DNA from: Antrodiella citrinella
Taxonomy: Eukaryota; Basidiomycota; Agaricomycetes; Polyporales; Steccherinaceae
Assembly (NCBI GenBank): GCA_004802725.1
Contig: SGPM01000422.1
Location: forward strand, 9,887 to 20,440
DNA length: 10,554 nucleotides
Reading direction: 5' to 3'
Shown: in pieces, positions 8,898-10,554 of the stretch
How positions within the stretch are numbered: position 1 is the first letter of the stretch
Layout: every line of letters starts with the position of its first letter
Position numbers and translations under genes: made by a program
Notes under the pieces: model-generated
The model's database searches: none
Seen by the model: only the letters and a program-made list of their open reading frames with translations
Told to the model about the DNA's origin: nothing

Positions 8898-9094
8898 CGG
8901 CGGACGTACATGTCCTTCCGTCTTTGACCTCGGGAATGAATGAGAATAGCCGTTGCAGCAGGTTGCACGCGTACGAGGATGATCTCAGCGAACGTGTGTC
9001 CCCTTCGATGGGAAGAACTACGAACGACCCCGTTCAGATAAAGTAGTATCCATACCACGCACGGACGTACTGCAAGTTGAAATAACCAGAACCC

Positions 9095-9406
9095 TCACTG
9101 CTCCAACTCTCCTTTCAACCCCTCCAAGACATCCTCCAGCTTCCCTCTCACATCATCCACCCTGATCCCCTCCCTATCCACTTCACTCCGGTTCAGAACC
9201 TTCAGCGCAGCACGCGCCTCGCGCACGAACTCGTACGAGCGTTGAACAGACTCCTGCGCATCGTCTACTAGATCCGCGTTCGGCGAGGTGGAAGGGCTGG
9301 TGTCTATCGACGAGAGGAGAGACGAAAAGTCGACATCAGAGGAGCGCAGCAGGGCGAGGTCGCGCAGAGTTTCGTTGAACGGTAGTGGGTTGGGCTTCGA
9401 GGTCAT
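9095..9406 (-). CDS. Small helical protein of unknown function, 103 residues
   Basis: An uninterrupted minus-strand frame starts at ATG 9406, preceded by a pyrimidine-rich leader (TTCACTTCGCTCTC), and ends with TGA at 9095. I do not recognise the family. The N-terminal part has NETLRDLALLRSSDVDFSSLL (residues 11-31), followed by a Ser/Asp-rich linker (32-50). Then comes a charged helical region rich in Arg, Glu and Leu (51-103, including SYEFVREARAALKVLNR and KLEDVLEGLKGELEQ) that could form a coiled coil. Codon-like third-position choice and low-cost amino acid make-up suggest true coding. The frame is open upstream to another ATG at 9502, which would add 32 residues; that extension looks less protein-like (WRLFTLHFAL), so I chose the inner start. 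No signal peptide or membrane segment is seen. A subunit of a small coiled-coil complex is possible but unproven. Confidence 0.6.
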   Translation of the reverse strand: MTSKPNPLPFNETLRDLALLRSSDVDFSSLLSSIDTSPSTSPNADLVDDAQESVQRSYEFVREARAALKVLNRSEVDREGIRVDDVRGKLEDVLEGLKGELEQ

Positions 9407-9544
9407 GAGAGCGAAGTGAAGAGTAAATAGGCGCCAATAGCCATATGCATCAGTGACATGATAAACCGTTCGTATGACTGCTTCCTCCTCTGAGTACTCC
9501 ATAGTTTCCGTAGCTGACAGATAGGCGTTTTCTCATTAAGCCTA

Positions 9545-9703
9545 TCAATACGACAATAGTAAGAACATAGACTGCTCAAACGCTAATATACACGAGATAC
9601 TAAGACTGCACGCTCGGACGATCGCAAAAACCTCCTCAGGAATATGATCCTCAAACAGAACTGTTCCGTCGCCATCCCTCTGCTGTATCACAAAGTATCG
9701 CCC
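9545..9703 (-). other. Coding-like segment of unclear membership
   Basis: After an acceptor-like ATGCGCAG (minus strand) at 9704, the frame reads GRYFVIQQRDGDGTVLFEDH and then IPEEVFAIVRA, a balanced protein-like sequence, before drifting into less convincing residues and a TGA at 9545. It may be the last exon of the gene to its right, yet the phase agrees only with the less likely reading of exon D. It could also be a fragment left from a decayed gene. No family is recognised. Confidence 0.35.
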
Positions 9704-9751
9704 CTGCGCATTTGGACCATAGTCCCCACATAGTCATTAAGCCTAAGATTC

Positions 9752-10406
9752 TTATGATGCCGTCGGGGGTCGGGGTGGCCGAAGCTCTGCATTCCTATAA
9801 AGAACGGTTAGAAGGGGTTCGGGGAATAGAGCAACGCTACTCACGTCATCGCAACAGCACGTCTCCTCCAAGCGTCGGTATATCCTCTCATCTCGACATT
9901 CATAATGCACTGCACCGCAGAGAAGGCTGAGAAAAGCAACATGAGCCATCTAAAAAAGCAAGGTGAGTTAGACACAGGATCGATAACTATTCAAACGTCA
10001 CATCCTGCTCTGTGGTCCCACCTGCCTGACAATATTGTCGCATCTGCGCCAAAATTCAGCGGTAGACTGGTCAGGGTAAGGTAGAATGGGGATGAATCCG
10101 TTGTCGGTCTTCGACTCGAAGCGTTCTTTCATAGCGGCATACAGAGGTTCAAGGTCGCGTTGCGCGATGTTCTGTGTAACCCACTGGCGTGCGCGCTCGG
10201 ACATAGGCTCCCACAGTCAGCCTCTAGTACTGTGCGGAAGACAGTCGTTCCTATCAGTATAGCTTGGACATAACATCCCAATCGGAATATCGTTTGACCA
10301 TCGTATCGACGAACGGGTCTAGCAGCCCGACCATTTCGGCTTGCCGCCCGACTCATAGTGAGGAATCAGGATTCGGAGCGATGAAGGCCCATACTGGCAC
10401 TGTCAT
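9752..10406 (-). pseudogene. Multi-exon gene of unknown function, splicing unresolved or decaying
   Basis: Several minus-strand stretches look coding. Exon A (10275-10406) reads MTVPVWAFIAPNPDSSL, then TGA at 10353-10355, then continues in the same frame with AEMVGLLDPFVDTMVKRYSD. Exon C (10022-10207) joins by a possible 67-nt intron (10208-10274, GTTATG...GGGAG) and reads MSERARQWVTQNIAQRDLEP...AEFWRRCDNIVRQ. Exon D (9845-9909) may follow after a 112-nt intron and reads NVEMRGYTDAWRRRAVAM. A typical 50-nt intron (9795-9844, GTGAGT...TATAG) then leads to a short end at TAA 9752. A competing reading uses the acceptor at 9950 (TTTTTTAG) and another frame. No family is recognised. The in-frame TGA and the lack of one clean path suggest a disrupted gene, but wrong exon choice would look the same. 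The upstream part may run past the window edge. Confidence 0.4.
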
Positions 10407-10554
10407 GGTGAACTTGAACGCGTTAAGGCGCCTGTTCCCCGTCGTCTAGTACTTAGTACCGTTGCTTTTTCGATCGTTTATGTATCCCTAGTCACAACCG
10501 CAAACGTCAAAGGTTACTCAGAGAACAAGGCTTAAAGACTAAGTCGGACAAGCA
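10407..10554. other. Right window edge, possible intron or upstream exon of minus-strand gene
   Basis: On the minus strand TACTAAG followed by TACTAG at about 10450-10464 resembles a branch point and acceptor, which would extend exon A to about 10448 (reading RRLNAFKFT before the ATG at 10406). Beyond it nothing can be assigned with confidence. Confidence 0.25.

Larger units (their letters stand above)
8089..9094. other. 1-kb convergent intergenic region with inverted repeats
   Basis: The interval lies between a plus-strand gene and a minus-strand gene that converge, so it should hold two 3'UTRs, yet it is about 1 kb long. The first ~60 bp are CT-rich, as expected after a stop codon. I see no protein-like reading frame; the 109- and 113-codon open frames lack any family features. 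It holds three inverted-repeat structures (8621-8646, 8765-8774, 8835-8897). An unannotated noncoding RNA or a degenerate small element is possible. Confidence 0.45.

Noticed and set aside
8271..8943. Two plus-strand frames of 109 and 113 codons after the glutaredoxin-like gene
   Set aside because: The first is a Ser-rich translation of CT-rich DNA. The second crosses the two inverted repeats. Neither looks like a protein family.
1..10554. tRNA, rRNA, CRISPR arrays, transposon terminal repeats
   Set aside because: A read of both strands showed no tRNA B-box in a cloverleaf context, no regular spaced repeats, and no transposase or reverse transcriptase motifs. This was a visual check only, so weak remnants could be missed.

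Overview
The window looks like nuclear DNA of a basidiomycete fungus, probably an Agaricomycete. The genes are cut by many short GT-AG introns (about 50-75 nt) with CTNAY-type branch points. They include the fungal ER-fusion GTPase Sey1 and a BTB/POZ protein of the kind expanded in mushroom-forming fungi. The first ~90 bases are rich in N, so the left edge is poor sequence. All identifications rest on reading the translations; no database search was possible.

Layout. From the left edge to 1279 (+) lies the 3' part of a gene for a glycine/tyrosine/glutamine-rich protein with a His/Arg-rich tail. Convergent to it is a BTB/POZ protein gene (1547-2574, -), with a five-codon last exon and a probable 5'UTR intron. 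Its upstream region holds a tight cluster of GATA-factor motifs. Next, on the same strand, is a complete 12-exon sey1 gene (3238-6264, -), which I could splice end to end into an 802-residue GTPase with all G motifs and a C-terminal membrane hairpin. An ~830-bp interval separates it from a divergent gene for a membrane-anchored glutaredoxin-like protein (7099-8088, +). A ~1-kb interval with several perfect inverted repeats follows. A small unrecognised protein (9095-9406, -) comes next. The right end holds coding-like exons on the minus strand (about 9545-10406) that do not join into one clean reading frame and contain an in-frame TGA, so they are either a gene I cannot splice or a decaying one.

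Functional reading. Sey1 shapes the ER network by fusing tubules, and the divergent glutaredoxin-like gene resembles the ER/Golgi class (yeast Grx6/Grx7), so the two may share a promoter region and act in the secretory pathway; this is inference. The most unusual point is that the glutaredoxin-like protein has Ser-Pro-Val-Ser where family members carry the catalytic Cys-Pro-Tyr-Cys/Ser motif. Its first exon also contains a frame break that is either a 49-nt intron cutting the membrane anchor or a one-base error in a G run. I did not find a convincing undescribed multigene system; otherwise the region looks like ordinary fungal chromosome.
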